DNA of 40,102 nucleotides, taken from the NCBI GenBank assembly GCA_013002285.1, contig JABDKJ010000014.1, forward strand, positions 1 through 40,102, in the 5' to 3' direction. The translations under genes were made by a program, and so were the position numbers. The stretch is from Flavobacteriales bacterium (GTDB lineage: Bacteria > Bacteroidota > Bacteroidia > Flavobacteriales > JABDKJ01). The notes under the pieces are model-generated. The model saw nothing but the letters and a program-made list of their open reading frames with translations, had not been told where the DNA came from and searched no databases. Shown piece after piece: positions 16,797 to 25,715 of this stretch (its first letter is position 1; each line of letters begins with the position of its first letter).

Positions 16797-17567
16797 ATGA
16801 GTATTAGTTTAATAAATAACGGAGAGAAGTTGGGTGAGTTCAAGACCTTTTGGGAAGAAGAGATAAAGAAGATCCAAGAACAAGAAGTATTTGAGGTGAG
16901 ACCTGGTGAAACGTATGAGAGCCATCTCATGGGAGGTCAATTCCAGTTTTGTGTGAAATTGAAAAGTTATCTTGTATTTCACATAAGGGGTTTGCAGGAA
17001 GTATTGGGATATGAGAACAAGGAATTCGATCTAGATTTTATTTTCTTTTCTGATCTAATACATCCAGACCATAAATTCCATTTCTTTTCTTTTTATAAGA
17101 CCATTTTCAAGATCCATATGATCCCACAGTTCACGGGATATGAGAACATTTCATTTTCATTCAAGGTGATGCTGAAACACAAAGATGGAAGGTATTTGAA
17201 ATTCTTTGCGCAATCTGTTGCAACTATGGTTGCAGAAGACGGTGGCTACGCTGGCGGGTTCTTTAACTTGATGAATGTTGATGGAATGGCAGATTCCTAT
17301 AACTTTGGCTGGGATATCTCTGGCGAAAAGGAAGTTGTTAAAGCATTCAAAGGCAGGATGAAGAAAGAAATGTCGAGTTTGTTAACCAAGAGAGAATCGG
17401 ACGTTCTTAGATACCTAAAAGATGGTTATAGCAGTAAGATGATCGCCCAGGAGTTAGGAATTGCAAAGAATACGGTTGACAATTACAGAAGCCAAATGCT
17501 TAAAAAGACCTCAACGGGTAATACAGCTCAATTGATCTCGATGGCACAGAAGAATGGCTGGATTTAA
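16797..17567 (+). CDS. LuxR-family transcriptional regulator with PAS-like N-terminus
   Basis: The 256-residue protein ends in a LuxR/GerE helix-turn-helix (about 196-256): LTKRESDVLRYLKDGYSSKMIAQELGIAKNTVDNYRSQML, where TKRE, IAQELGIAKNTVDNYRS and the basic end are the conserved elements. The first 180 residues look like a PAS-type sensor (YKTIFKIHMIPQFTGYENISFSFKVMLKHKDGRYLKF resembles a PAS beta-sheet end). No receiver domain is seen, so it is not a phosphorylated response regulator of the usual type. Stand-alone PAS-LuxR proteins are common in Bacteroidota. Its targets are unknown. A strong terminator lies about 115 nt after the stop. Confidence 0.85.
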   Translation: MSISLINNGEKLGEFKTFWEEEIKKIQEQEVFEVRPGETYESHLMGGQFQFCVKLKSYLVFHIRGLQEVLGYENKEFDLDFIFFSDLIHPDHKFHFFSFYKTIFKIHMIPQFTGYENISFSFKVMLKHKDGRYLKFFAQSVATMVAEDGGYAGGFFNLMNVDGMADSYNFGWDISGEKEVVKAFKGRMKKEMSSLLTKRESDVLRYLKDGYSSKMIAQELGIAKNTVDNYRSQMLKKTSTGNTAQLISMAQKNGWI

Positions 17568-17683
17568 TTAGTTCCGTCCAGTTACAAATCACTATTGCAG
17601 TAGCCTGTACAATTATTTTTATTTGCGAAGCTTTGCTCATTCATTCAAGCAGGATCAAGATTTTTATACGGGAATTTTCATTG

Positions 17684-17718
17684 AAGGCCATTCGCATTTA
17701 TTGTGGATGGCTTTTTTT
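17684..17718 (+). terminator. Rho-independent terminator downstream of the LuxR gene
   Basis: GCCATTCGCA (17687-17696) pairs with TGTGGATGGC (17702-17711) through ten pairs including two G-U, loop TTTAT, followed by seven T. The 115 nt between the stop codon and this hairpin hold no gene; a small RNA end is possible. Confidence 0.8.
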
Positions 17719-17734
17719 GATCTGAAATACGATC

Positions 17735-19363
17735 CTATTGTAATACAAGAAACAAGATCTGAGCAATGATGATCTTCATGATCAAAGCGATGGGGAAGAT
17801 CATCGTGAATCCATACAATGGTATCCCATTTTTAGCTCTATTCGTTGCGAAATCCAATATTGCAGGCTGGTTCGAGACCATTCCCATTAGCAAAGTAAAA
17901 GGCCTTTTAAAGACCTTGTAACCGATCAATAGCCCGAAAAAGGCTGTACTCAAACTGATCGCAACACTTGCTAGGAATACCCACAAACTTTGAATGGACA
18001 AACTGTTAATGAAGGCGGTCCCTGAACCTACCCCGATGCTTGCCAAAAGCAATATCAATCCTAATTGTTGTAAGGTAATGTTGGCGCTATAAGGCAATGT
18101 CCAAACAATGTTCCCTGTTCTGCGAATAGCTCCAAGTAAAAGAGCAACGATCAATGGCCCACCTGCATAACCCAATTTGAACGAAAGACCTTCTCCAAAA
18201 TTGAATTCATAAAGGCCAATGATCAGGCCAAGTCCTATACCTAGTCCAAAAGAGAATAAATTGATCTTGGCTGTTTCGTGATAGGAGTCTCCAAAATATT
18301 CTGAAAGTGCCCTAAGGTCTTTTCTTCGTGCAATGAATCTAATTCTATCTCCGAGTTCGAGGACCGTGTTACCTTTTGCTAACATGTCTACATCACCTCT
18401 TCTTATTCGTGTAATGATGGTATTGAATTTTTGATCCAAATTCAAAGAGGCAAGTGTTTTTCCTGTCACTCTTGGATTGGATACAAAGATCCTCCTGGTG
18501 TCATATTGCGTACTGTCATTCGTTAAAGTAGTCTTCGTTTTCTTTCCCAGTATCTTGATCACTTCTTCAAGATCGTCAGATGCGCCAACTGCCATTACTA
18601 GATCACCTTTCTCAAAACTCGTATTCCAATTGATCAGACTTACTTCACCGCTTTGAAAAATTCTACCAAAAGATACATTCCAATCATACTTTTTCCATAG
18701 ATCTCTCAATTCAACTCCAAATACTTCTTCATTTGTGACCTGAATGCTTATGCTCGTCAATTTTTCACTCCCTGGAAACTCCCTTCTGAGAGCCTTCTCC
18801 TCGGCATCATAGTCAATTCGAAGTATTTTTTCCGAGATCACAATTGCGATCATCGCTCCCAGAACGCCCATAGGGTAGGAGAAAGTATATCCGATAACGG
18901 ATTGCTCAATGACCGGTGCAGCGTCTGCATCTGAATAGGCTGTTTTTATGTAGTCTATAACACCTGCTAATGCTGGCGTGTTGGTAGAACTTCCTGCGTA
19001 AGCCCCAGTAATAGTAGCAGCAGAAAAGTCGAATATAAAGGACAAACCAGCAGCAACGAATCCTGCCAGAACAAGCATGGAACAAATAAAAATGAAATCC
19101 CTGATCCCATTCTTTTTGTATGACCTAAAGAATGCCGGCCCAGAACTCAAACCAATGGAATAAACGAAGATCGCGAGGCCCATATTCAGTATGATGTCTG
19201 GTATCTGAAAGCGTTCATCGAGGGCTCCAATTGCAAGGCCGGTAAATAATACCGCTGCAAGGCCCAAGGAATTTCCTTTGATCTTGAAATTTCCGATCAA
19301 ATAGCCAAGAGATGCCACGACAAAAAGGAGTACTAATGGATATTTTGCTAAAATGTCTATCAC
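17735..19363 (-). CDS. AspT/YidE/YbjL-family transporter with two TrkA-C domains
   Basis: The 542-residue protein has two membrane halves of about five segments each (residues 5-180 and about 370-542), separated by two cytoplasmic TrkA-C (RCK-C) domains at about 200-365. The repeated AspT motifs are visible as GAYAGSSTNTPALAG in the first half and LLGAIRRTGNIVWTLP and MGMVSNQPAILDFA in the second. This is the layout of the aspartate-alanine antiporter family and of YidE/YbjL. The substrate is not predictable. The start is GTG at 19363; the next in-frame Met would cut into the first helices. It is divergent from the FGE-like gene. Confidence 0.9.
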   Translation of the reverse strand: MIDILAKYPLVLLFVVASLGYLIGNFKIKGNSLGLAAVLFTGLAIGALDERFQIPDIILNMGLAIFVYSIGLSSGPAFFRSYKKNGIRDFIFICSMLVLAGFVAAGLSFIFDFSAATITGAYAGSSTNTPALAGVIDYIKTAYSDADAAPVIEQSVIGYTFSYPMGVLGAMIAIVISEKILRIDYDAEEKALRREFPGSEKLTSISIQVTNEEVFGVELRDLWKKYDWNVSFGRIFQSGEVSLINWNTSFEKGDLVMAVGASDDLEEVIKILGKKTKTTLTNDSTQYDTRRIFVSNPRVTGKTLASLNLDQKFNTIITRIRRGDVDMLAKGNTVLELGDRIRFIARRKDLRALSEYFGDSYHETAKINLFSFGLGIGLGLIIGLYEFNFGEGLSFKLGYAGGPLIVALLLGAIRRTGNIVWTLPYSANITLQQLGLILLLASIGVGSGTAFINSLSIQSLWVFLASVAISLSTAFFGLLIGYKVFKRPFTLLMGMVSNQPAILDFATNRAKNGIPLYGFTMIFPIALIMKIIIAQILFLVLQ

Positions 19364-19495
19364 GATATTTTTTTTTCGTTTAAGAGCAACGATCTCTGAT
19401 CACAAATCTCGGATTAAGAGAGTTCGATCTTTCGACAAATGTTCTTTTTTATAATAAAGTGTGTGTTCACGAATCATTAAATTGCAATCATTAAA

Positions 19496-20185
19496 ATGAA
19501 AAGGTATAAACTCCACTTTCTGGTCTTTATTATATTAACCTCGTGTAATAAGGGAAAAGTGGATCCTCATGTCCAAATTCCGGAACTTGAGCTCGAAGTA
19601 GATCGATTTGAAGTGAGCACCGGAGAATTTCAAGACTTTGTTCGATCAGTGAAATACATTACAACTGCCGACAGTCTTCAATGGTCTGGAGTTTTTAATA
19701 TAGAACGCAATGAATGGGAGCCAGTCGATCAAGCAAACTGGGAAAAGCCTGATGGTAAAAATGTCATTGACATGGACAGGCCGGTTACACAAGTTTCTTA
19801 TTGGGATGCTTGTGCCTATTGCGAATGGAAAAAGGGAAGATTACCAACAGCAGAAGAATGGGATGTCATAGCAGGTGACGTCATTGTTCTCGGTAATGTT
19901 TGGCAGGGTATTTTTCCGATAAATGATCTGGGTGAAGATGGTTTTAAAACAAAAGTTGCCCCAATAGGTTCATTCGAAGCAAATGCGATAGGGGTGCATG
20001 ATCTATTTGGTAATGTCTGGGAATGGACCAGTAGCACTGATCGTAATGGGCAAATGATCATCAAAGGAGGAAGCTTTCTATGTGATGAGAGTTTTTGCTC
20101 TGGCTATATTCCTGAAAAATATCAGACTACTCCAAAAGACAGCGGACTTAACCATTTGGGTTTTAGATGTGTCTATGATCAATAG
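19496..20185 (+). CDS. FGE/SUMF1-domain lipoprotein retaining the Cx4C active-site pair
   Basis: The 229-residue protein has a lipoprotein signal (ILTSC, Cys17) and a compact formylglycine-generating-enzyme domain. Motifs in order are DRFEVSTGEFQDFV, VTQVSYWDACAYCEWKKGRLPTAEEWD, NVWQGIFPINDLGEDGF, IGVHDLFGNVWEWTS, and KGGSFLCDESFC, where Cys196 and Cys201 stand exactly as the copper-binding active-site cysteines of true FGE. The end LNHLGFRC is also conserved. The domain is shorter than usual: the segment between AEEWD and NVWQG is largely deleted, and the YRxxAR arginine-rich stretch after the second Cys is replaced by SGYIPEKYQTTP. Activity on sulfatases outside the cytoplasm is possible; no sulfatase gene is nearby. 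Confidence 0.85.
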   Translation: MKRYKLHFLVFIILTSCNKGKVDPHVQIPELELEVDRFEVSTGEFQDFVRSVKYITTADSLQWSGVFNIERNEWEPVDQANWEKPDGKNVIDMDRPVTQVSYWDACAYCEWKKGRLPTAEEWDVIAGDVIVLGNVWQGIFPINDLGEDGFKTKVAPIGSFEANAIGVHDLFGNVWEWTSSTDRNGQMIIKGGSFLCDESFCSGYIPEKYQTTPKDSGLNHLGFRCVYDQ

Positions 20186-20186
20186 G

Positions 20187-21800
20187 TCATTTTCCTCTTA
20201 GCAGGTTTATGCTAACAGTTGCCAATTCTGAATTTGGGAATTTGTGGAAGAATTTCTCTACTGGAAATAGACCAGCTTCCTTCGCCATCTTATTGAACAC
20301 ATCAACTTCAACAATGTATTGGTCAGAAAAGCCATGGGTTGCGTCATAGGCTGTTGCCGCTGTGCGCCCTAAATTGGCAGCGGCTAAATGAGGCGCTATG
20401 GTGTGCAGTTCTATCATCAATAATCCAAACCTCTCGACATAAGGTGTCCACTTTTTTAAGTGTTCCAGTAAACCCTGTTCAACATCATTATTAGAAATGC
20501 GCTGGCCTCTATACGCAAAAGCTCCACTAGATGCGCTTGTCTCAGTTCGTGTCCCTTCTGGTGCTTCCCACACTCTGTTATGGTCCAAAAATGTTCGCAC
20601 ATTCAAAAGATCACCAAGTGAAATATCATAATCTCTTTTTAGGTCCTCCGCAAGTATATCTGGTCTTCCAATATCTCCCCAAATAACCTTGGCCCAAATA
20701 TCAGCTTTGATCAAATTGGCTCTACTTACTTTCAATGCGGCCTGATTAAAATCAGCACCAACTAGAAAAAGTGGATGTTCATCCAACATCTCTCCTCTTA
20801 AAGTCCTTTGGTCGATCACCTGGAAAAGGTGCTCAAGGAAGGCGCCATTCCCACAACCCATATCCACGATACCCTTGGGCTGTTCATTAATGGGTTTGTT
20901 GAATATGGAGATGATGATCTCGTCTATCTTTTTAAAATAAGTAGCATGTGCTCCACCACTTCCCCAAACGTTCATTTCTCTGTCTACATGCAATTCTGGT
21001 GAGCCCTCTGGTGCATTCCATAGTACATTCGGATCCCCAAAAATAAGTTCATCCAAGTATCTGAAATTTGGAATGTAACTAACGGTTACACCATATGCAC
21101 TTGCTCTTTTCGCAAAGAACAGGCCCTTATCTGTGAATGAATAGGTGCTCTCATTTTTCTTGAACCAACCGATCTCGGAAAAATGAAACAAAAGTGTTTC
21201 GAAACTCTCAAAATCTTCGTGAAACTCTTCTGCTTTAAATGATGTCTGCATAAAATAGTTATGGAACATTCCACCCATTCCCAATGCAACAGCTGTAGGT
21301 CCTACCAAGACGCCTTCTATATGTTTTAGGACCTGTTCTTGTATCTCAGACCCACTTTTATCAATAGACTTATCCATTCCCATGCTATTCAGATAATTCC
21401 TGAACAACTTAGACATAACCTGAAATGGTTCTTTCTCAAATTTTCTAGGGTGGAACTTTCCTGAGATCTTCATTAAGTCAACGCATTCTTCATACACATG
21501 GAAAAGTGAAAATGCCATTTGACTTTTAGGATTTGTTGAATAGGTTACAGTGTTATTTTCATTATCAATGTTATATTCTAACCAACCCTGAGAAGCTAGA
21601 ACCCTAAGAGCAACATTCAAGTTCCCTTCGTTCGCATTGAAGTGTTTCGCAAGATCGTCAACTTCACACGCTCCATGTTCGATGAGGTAATTTGTAACTC
21701 CTTTATTATGCAAGGCAAATGCAGTCGGTGCAGTTACTATTCCATCTAAGTGTCTGAAAAGATCCCCTCTTAATTCTTTCTTGTCTTCTTTTGAAAGCAT
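20187..21800 (-). CDS. Large SAM-dependent methyltransferase, AprA-like, with two N-terminal winged-helix-like repeats
   Basis: The 537-residue protein has two related N-terminal segments: HLDGIVTAPTAFALHNKG (18-34) and HIEGVLVGPTAVALGMGG (160-177), each followed by a winged-helix-like stretch. A class I methyltransferase domain follows (about 300-530), with the SAM motif GIVDMGCGNGAFLEHL (310-325). It also shows HVDREMNVWGSGGAHATYF (271-289), and IELHTIAP and AYDATHGFSDQY (463-495), which recall the AprA MT1-type C-methyltransferases of polyketide loading modules. That comparison rests on memory of the family and is not proven. The gene is stand-alone and divergent from another methyltransferase over 96 bp. 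Substrate unknown. Confidence 0.75.
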   Translation of the reverse strand: MLSKEDKKELRGDLFRHLDGIVTAPTAFALHNKGVTNYLIEHGACEVDDLAKHFNANEGNLNVALRVLASQGWLEYNIDNENNTVTYSTNPKSQMAFSLFHVYEECVDLMKISGKFHPRKFEKEPFQVMSKLFRNYLNSMGMDKSIDKSGSEIQEQVLKHIEGVLVGPTAVALGMGGMFHNYFMQTSFKAEEFHEDFESFETLLFHFSEIGWFKKNESTYSFTDKGLFFAKRASAYGVTVSYIPNFRYLDELIFGDPNVLWNAPEGSPELHVDREMNVWGSGGAHATYFKKIDEIIISIFNKPINEQPKGIVDMGCGNGAFLEHLFQVIDQRTLRGEMLDEHPLFLVGADFNQAALKVSRANLIKADIWAKVIWGDIGRPDILAEDLKRDYDISLGDLLNVRTFLDHNRVWEAPEGTRTETSASSGAFAYRGQRISNNDVEQGLLEHLKKWTPYVERFGLLMIELHTIAPHLAAANLGRTAATAYDATHGFSDQYIVEVDVFNKMAKEAGLFPVEKFFHKFPNSELATVSINLLRGK

Positions 21801-21851
21801 GTATTGTGTTTGGTCAAGTCATAATTACGGAAAATTCAGGAATTAGTTAAT

Positions 21852-21863
21852 TGACATATGTCA
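21852..21863. promoter_or_regulatory. 12-bp palindrome between the divergent methyltransferase genes
   Basis: TGACATATGTCA is a perfect palindrome located 51 nt from the minus-strand ATG and 33 nt from the plus-strand ATG, in the only intergenic space between the two genes. A dimeric regulator could control both from here. No regulator is identified. Confidence 0.4.
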
Positions 21864-21896
21864 TATATTTAGCATTCATATTCACAATTTCATAAA

Positions 21897-22715
21897 ATGA
21901 GAGAGAGCATAGAAAAAGATTACGTATTGGGAACTCATGATGATGAGTTGGAAAGACTCGGATTACAACACAGTGTTTGGAGACAGCATGTTCTGGCTTG
22001 CTGGGATAAAGCAGGGGTCACAAGAGGAGATAAGGTTTTGGATGTTGGAGCTGGCCCAGGATATGCCAGTGCAGATCTTGCTGAGATCGTTGGTGAGCCT
22101 GGTAAGGTTGTGGCTGTTGAAAGATCTCGAAAGTATCTCGATCATTTAATAAGAATGAACGAGATAAGAGGCCTTGATATAAAGGCTCATGAAATTGATC
22201 TCATGGAAGACGAGATACCAGAAGGTGATTTTGATCATTCTTGGTGCCGATGGGTGAATTCATTTGTCCCAAATCGAAAAACCCTCATAGAAAAAATACA
22301 TAAAGCTTTAAAACCTGGGGGAGTTGCATGTTTTCATGAATATATCGACTACGAAGCTTTTCGTTTTGCTCCTGTGAGCGGACCTTTAGAAGATTTTAAA
22401 TGGAAAGTAGTGCAAAGTTGGCGTGAATCAGGTGGTGAGACCAATGTAGCATTACAGCTCATGGAGATCATTCCCAACATGGGCTTCGAGATCGTTGACA
22501 CAAAGTCACTTTCATTTTCGGTGTCTCCTGCAGACTATATGTGGCAATGGCCCTATTCCTTTGTGAAGATCAATATTGAGCGTATGAAGGATCTTGGATT
22601 TATGAATGAAGAAGAAGCCTTGGCTGCTCATTCCGACATAGTATCACTGAACAAAAACCCGAATTCCATATTCATTACACCAACAGTGTTGGAGATCATT
22701 TGTAAGAAGAAATGA
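21897..22715 (+). CDS. Class I SAM-dependent methyltransferase
   Basis: The 272-residue protein is a UbiE/Coq5-like methyltransferase. Motif I is VLDVGAGPGYASADLAEIVG (residues about 48-67), the strand-2 acidic end is VVAVERSRKYL, and HKALKPGGVACFHEYIDYEA is the post-motif segment. The C-terminal half is a substrate-cap region with aromatic motif YMWQWPYSFVKIN. It does not match a named small-molecule methyltransferase I can recognise. It is divergent from the AprA-like methyltransferase and precedes the tetR gene by 47 nt, but the operator before tetR suggests a separate transcription unit. Confidence 0.85.
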   Translation: MRESIEKDYVLGTHDDELERLGLQHSVWRQHVLACWDKAGVTRGDKVLDVGAGPGYASADLAEIVGEPGKVVAVERSRKYLDHLIRMNEIRGLDIKAHEIDLMEDEIPEGDFDHSWCRWVNSFVPNRKTLIEKIHKALKPGGVACFHEYIDYEAFRFAPVSGPLEDFKWKVVQSWRESGGETNVALQLMEIIPNMGFEIVDTKSLSFSVSPADYMWQWPYSFVKINIERMKDLGFMNEEEALAAHSDIVSLNKNPNSIFITPTVLEIICKKK

Positions 22716-22734
22716 TCTAATCGCATTAATGTTT

Positions 22735-22752
22735 AACTAACATTTGTTCGTA
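22735..22752. promoter_or_regulatory. Degenerate copy of the paa operator upstream of tetR
   Basis: AACTAACATTTGTTCGTA matches the perfect palindrome upstream of paaE at 15 of 18 positions and ends 10 nt before the tetR ATG. The spacing fits autoregulation by the TetR protein. Confidence 0.6.
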
Positions 22753-22762
22753 TTTTCGGAAC

Positions 22763-23335
22763 ATGAACAAACTTTCAAGAAGAGAAGAGCTCAAGAATTG
22801 TGCTGCCAGTCTTTTCAGAAAAAAAGGATATTCGGCTACTTCTGTTAGAGACATTGCCAAAGAGATGGGCATGGAGGCACCTAGTCTTTACAATCACATC
22901 AGATCGAAAAAAGAGATCCTTGAAGAACTCTTAATAGAATTGGGGAATGCTTTTGTAGGAGGCATGAAAGAGATCAAAGAAGCACCTATTTCCAGCATTC
23001 AGAAATTGGAGCGTATTGTTGGACTTCATGTGAAACTTACCATAGAGCATACCGATGCCATAAGCCTGATAACTAGTGAATATGTGCATTTAGATGGTAA
23101 GTGCGCGAAAGATTACCGCGCTCTCAGAGATCGGTATGAGAGCGACCTGAGAAAGATCATAAAGTCCTGTATCAAAGAAGGAGAGATCAAGCAAGTGAAT
23201 GTTGAATTGGCCATGTTCTCCATTCTTTCTACCTTAAGGTGGTTGTATTCATGGTATTCTAAGAATAAGAATATGAACCCTATTGCTTTGGAACAGGAAA
23301 TGATCAAAAATTTGATCGAAGGAATACGCAAATGA
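22763..23335 (+). CDS. TetR/AcrR-family regulator of the phenylacetate operon (PaaR-like)
   Basis: The 190-residue protein has the TetR helix-turn-helix at residues about 15-58 (SLFRKKGYSATSVRDIAKEMGMEAPSLYNHIRSKKEILEELL) and a helical ligand-binding domain of normal length. It lies immediately upstream of paaE in the same direction. PaaR-type TetR proteins release DNA on binding phenylacetyl-CoA; that ligand is inferred from context only. Two related palindromes, one before this gene and one between it and paaE, are good candidates for its binding sites, giving a simple repressed operon with autoregulation. Confidence 0.87.
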   Translation: MNKLSRREELKNCAASLFRKKGYSATSVRDIAKEMGMEAPSLYNHIRSKKEILEELLIELGNAFVGGMKEIKEAPISSIQKLERIVGLHVKLTIEHTDAISLITSEYVHLDGKCAKDYRALRDRYESDLRKIIKSCIKEGEIKQVNVELAMFSILSTLRWLYSWYSKNKNMNPIALEQEMIKNLIEGIRK

Positions 23336-23339
23336 GGGC

Positions 23340-23370
23340 TTTGAATTGTAACTAACAATTGTTAGTTTCG
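23340..23370 (+). promoter_or_regulatory. paaE core promoter with embedded 18-bp operator
   Basis: TTTG (23340-23343), a 19-nt spacer and TAGTTTCG (23363-23370) resemble the Bacteroidota promoter with one mismatch. The perfect palindrome AACTAACAATTGTTAGTT (23350-23367) fills most of the spacer and overlaps the -7 element, so a bound repressor would block RNA polymerase. Confidence 0.68.
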
Positions 23371-23389
23371 CACAACACATTGATAGCAT

Positions 23390-24463
23390 ATGTCCAGTAG
23401 ATTTCATAAAATAAAAGTGGCTAAGGTGGAAAAGACAACTGATGATTGCTCGATCATCACTTTAGACATCAGCAATGGAATTTCAGAAGAATTCCAATTC
23501 AAGCAAGGACAGCACCTTACTTTGAAGGCTGAAATTGATGGAGAGAATGTTCAGAGGTCCTATTCTTTATGCAGCAGCCCTCACGATGGTGAGTGGAAAG
23601 TAGGTATTAAGAAAGTACCTGGCGGAAAATTCTCTACCTATGCCAACGAAGTCCTTTCGGCAGGAGATGAATTGGAAGTCATGCCTCCTAGTGGACATTT
23701 TTATATAGACATTGATAAGAATGCCACAAAGCATTATGTAGCGATCGCTGCTGGTAGTGGTATAACACCTATATTTTCAATCATCAAAACCCATTTAGAA
23801 GCAGAGCCCAATAGTCAATTCACATTGTGTTATATCAATCAAACGGTAGCTTCCATCATTTTAAAGGAAGAGATCGAAGGATTGAAGAACCGATTTATGG
23901 ATAGGTTTGAGATCTTTCACTTTTTAACCAAACAAAAAAGAGGAGTAGAGCTGTACAATGGGCGAATGGATGAAGCAAAATTGGAGATCGTCTTTAAGGA
24001 TCTTGTTGACTTAGAGCAAATGGATGATGTATTCATTTGTGGACCTGAGGAAATGATATTTACAGTAAGAGACTTTTTAGTGTCCAAGAAGGTGGATGAA
24101 AAGAAGATTCATTTTGAACTATTCACTACTGCTGAAAGCATGAAAGGAAAAGTGAGAGAAGTAAAAGAAGAACTGAAAGGATTGGTCTCTGATGTCACGA
24201 TCCTTGATGGAGCAAATTCTTTTAACTTTAAAATACACCAAGGGGCCAATAACATCTTGGATGCGGCTTTGTCTAACTCAGCTGATCTCCCTTTTGCCTG
24301 CAAAGGAGGCGTCTGTTCTACATGCAAAGCAAAGCTGATCGAAGGTAAAGTAGAGATGGATGTGAACTATGCTTTAGAACAAGATGAAGTAGAAGCGGGT
24401 TATATTTTAACATGTCAGTCCGTTCCGGTTTCGGAAAGGGTTGTTGTAGATTTTGATAATTAA
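23390..24463 (+). CDS. paaE: Phenylacetyl-CoA epoxidase reductase subunit PaaE
   Basis: The 357-residue protein has a ferredoxin-reductase FAD domain ([10 protein letters not shown], about 58-67), an NAD-binding domain ([19 protein letters not shown], about 119-137, and FICGPEEMI), and a C-terminal plant-type 2Fe-2S domain with [13 protein letters not shown] and a distal Cys in YILTCQS. It passes electrons from NAD(P)H to the diiron centre of PaaA. It is the first structural gene after the operator and is followed by paaA after 11 nt. The length matches the family. Confidence 0.96.
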   Translation: MSSRFHKIKVAKVEKTTDDCSIITLDISNGISEEFQFKQGQHLTLKAEIDGENVQRSYSLCSSPHDGEWKVGIKKVPGGKFSTYANEVLSAGDELEVMPPSGHFYIDIDKNATKHYVAIAAGSGITPIFSIIKTHLEAEPNSQFTLCYINQTVASIILKEEIEGLKNRFMDRFEIFHFLTKQKRGVELYNGRMDEAKLEIVFKDLVDLEQMDDVFICGPEEMIFTVRDFLVSKKVDEKKIHFELFTTAESMKGKVREVKEELKGLVSDVTILDGANSFNFKIHQGANNILDAALSNSADLPFACKGGVCSTCKAKLIEGKVEMDVNYALEQDEVEAGYILTCQSVPVSERVVVDFDN

Positions 24464-24474
24464 TATTTGATCAA

Positions 24475-25425
24475 ATGGAAAAAGAAATTAGTCTCGAAGA
24501 ACAATTCCAAGCTAGAATAGACGCTGGAGAGAATATCGAACCGAAAGACTGGATGCCTGAGAAGTATCGAAAAACACACATTCGACAGATCTCGCAACAC
24601 GCGCATTCAGAAGTTGTAGGAATGTTGCCGGAAGGTAATTGGATCACCCGAGCACCGAGCTTAAGAAGGAAAGTTGCATTGCTTGCAAAGATCCAGGATG
24701 AAGCAGGTCATGGACTCTATTTATATTCTGCAGCTGAGACCTTGGGGATCTCACGTGATGAAATGTTAGACCAGTTACACACGGGTAAGGCAAAATATTC
24801 CTCAATATTCAATTATCCCACGCCTTCATGGGCAGACATGGGGGCGATCGGTTGGCTGGTTGACGGTGCTGCGATCATAAATCAAGTTATGCTTACACGA
24901 ACTTCTTTCGGTCCATATGCAAGAGCAATGGTAAGAATATGCAAAGAAGAAAGCTTTCACCAAAGACAAGGATATGAGATCATGCTTACCCTATGTCGCG
25001 GTTCTGAGGAACAAAAGGCAATGGCGCAAGATGCATTGAACCGTTTTTGGTGGCCTTCTTTAATGATGTTCGGACCAAGAGATGAGGAATCTTCTCATAC
25101 CGAACAAGCCATGAAATGGAAGATCAAGCGAAAGACAAATGATGAATTGAGACAGCAGTTCGTTGATAACACTGTGCCGCAAGCCGAGATCTTAGGGATC
25201 ACGATCCCTGACCCCGATCTTAAGTGGAATGAAGAAAGAGGACACTATGATTTTGGTGAGATCGATTGGGATGAATTCTGGGATGTAGTGAAAGGAAATG
25301 GCCCTTGCAATAAGGAGCGCTTAGATGATAGACGAAATGCTCACGAAAATGGCCAATGGGTAAGGGATGCAGCCGTAGTATACGCTGAGAAAAAGATCAA
25401 GAATAAAGAAAATATAGCAGCATGA
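24475..25425 (+). CDS. paaA: Phenylacetyl-CoA epoxidase catalytic subunit PaaA
   Basis: The 316-residue protein is the diiron subunit of the ring-1,2-epoxidase. Iron ligands are visible in [17 protein letters not shown] and [13 protein letters not shown], and an N-terminal [15 protein letters not shown] is conserved. It oxygenates the aromatic ring of phenylacetyl-CoA with O2. The stop overlaps paaB by the ATGA arrangement, which indicates translational coupling. Confidence 0.97.
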   Translation: MEKEISLEEQFQARIDAGENIEPKDWMPEKYRKTHIRQISQHAHSEVVGMLPEGNWITRAPSLRRKVALLAKIQDEAGHGLYLYSAAETLGISRDEMLDQLHTGKAKYSSIFNYPTPSWADMGAIGWLVDGAAIINQVMLTRTSFGPYARAMVRICKEESFHQRQGYEIMLTLCRGSEEQKAMAQDALNRFWWPSLMMFGPRDEESSHTEQAMKWKIKRKTNDELRQQFVDNTVPQAEILGITIPDPDLKWNEERGHYDFGEIDWDEFWDVVKGNGPCNKERLDDRRNAHENGQWVRDAAVVYAEKKIKNKENIAA

Positions 25426-25715
25426 GTAATACGAAGAACGAATGGCCGATATGGGAGGTTTTTGTAAGGTCAAAAAATGGACTTGAGCATAGGCATTTTG
25501 GAAGTCTCCATGCGGCAGATGCTGATATGGCTTTGGAAAATGCAAGAGACGTATACACACGAAGAATGGAAGGTGTAAGTATTTGGGTCGTAGAGTCAAA
25601 GAATATCCATGCCACAAATCCGGAGAACAATGGAGAGCTCTTTGAGCCTGCAAAGGATAAGGTGTATAGGCATCCTACGTTTTACAACTTACCTGATGAG
25701 TTAAAGCATATTTGA
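25422..25715 (+). CDS. paaB: Phenylacetyl-CoA epoxidase subunit PaaB
   Basis: The 97-residue protein has the family start [41 protein letters not shown] and the usual length. PaaB is a small structural bridge in the PaaABC complex. It overlaps paaA by 4 nt, and its TGA overlaps the ATG of paaC by 1 nt. Confidence 0.96.
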   Translation: MSNTKNEWPIWEVFVRSKNGLEHRHFGSLHAADADMALENARDVYTRRMEGVSIWVVESKNIHATNPENNGELFEPAKDKVYRHPTFYNLPDELKHI

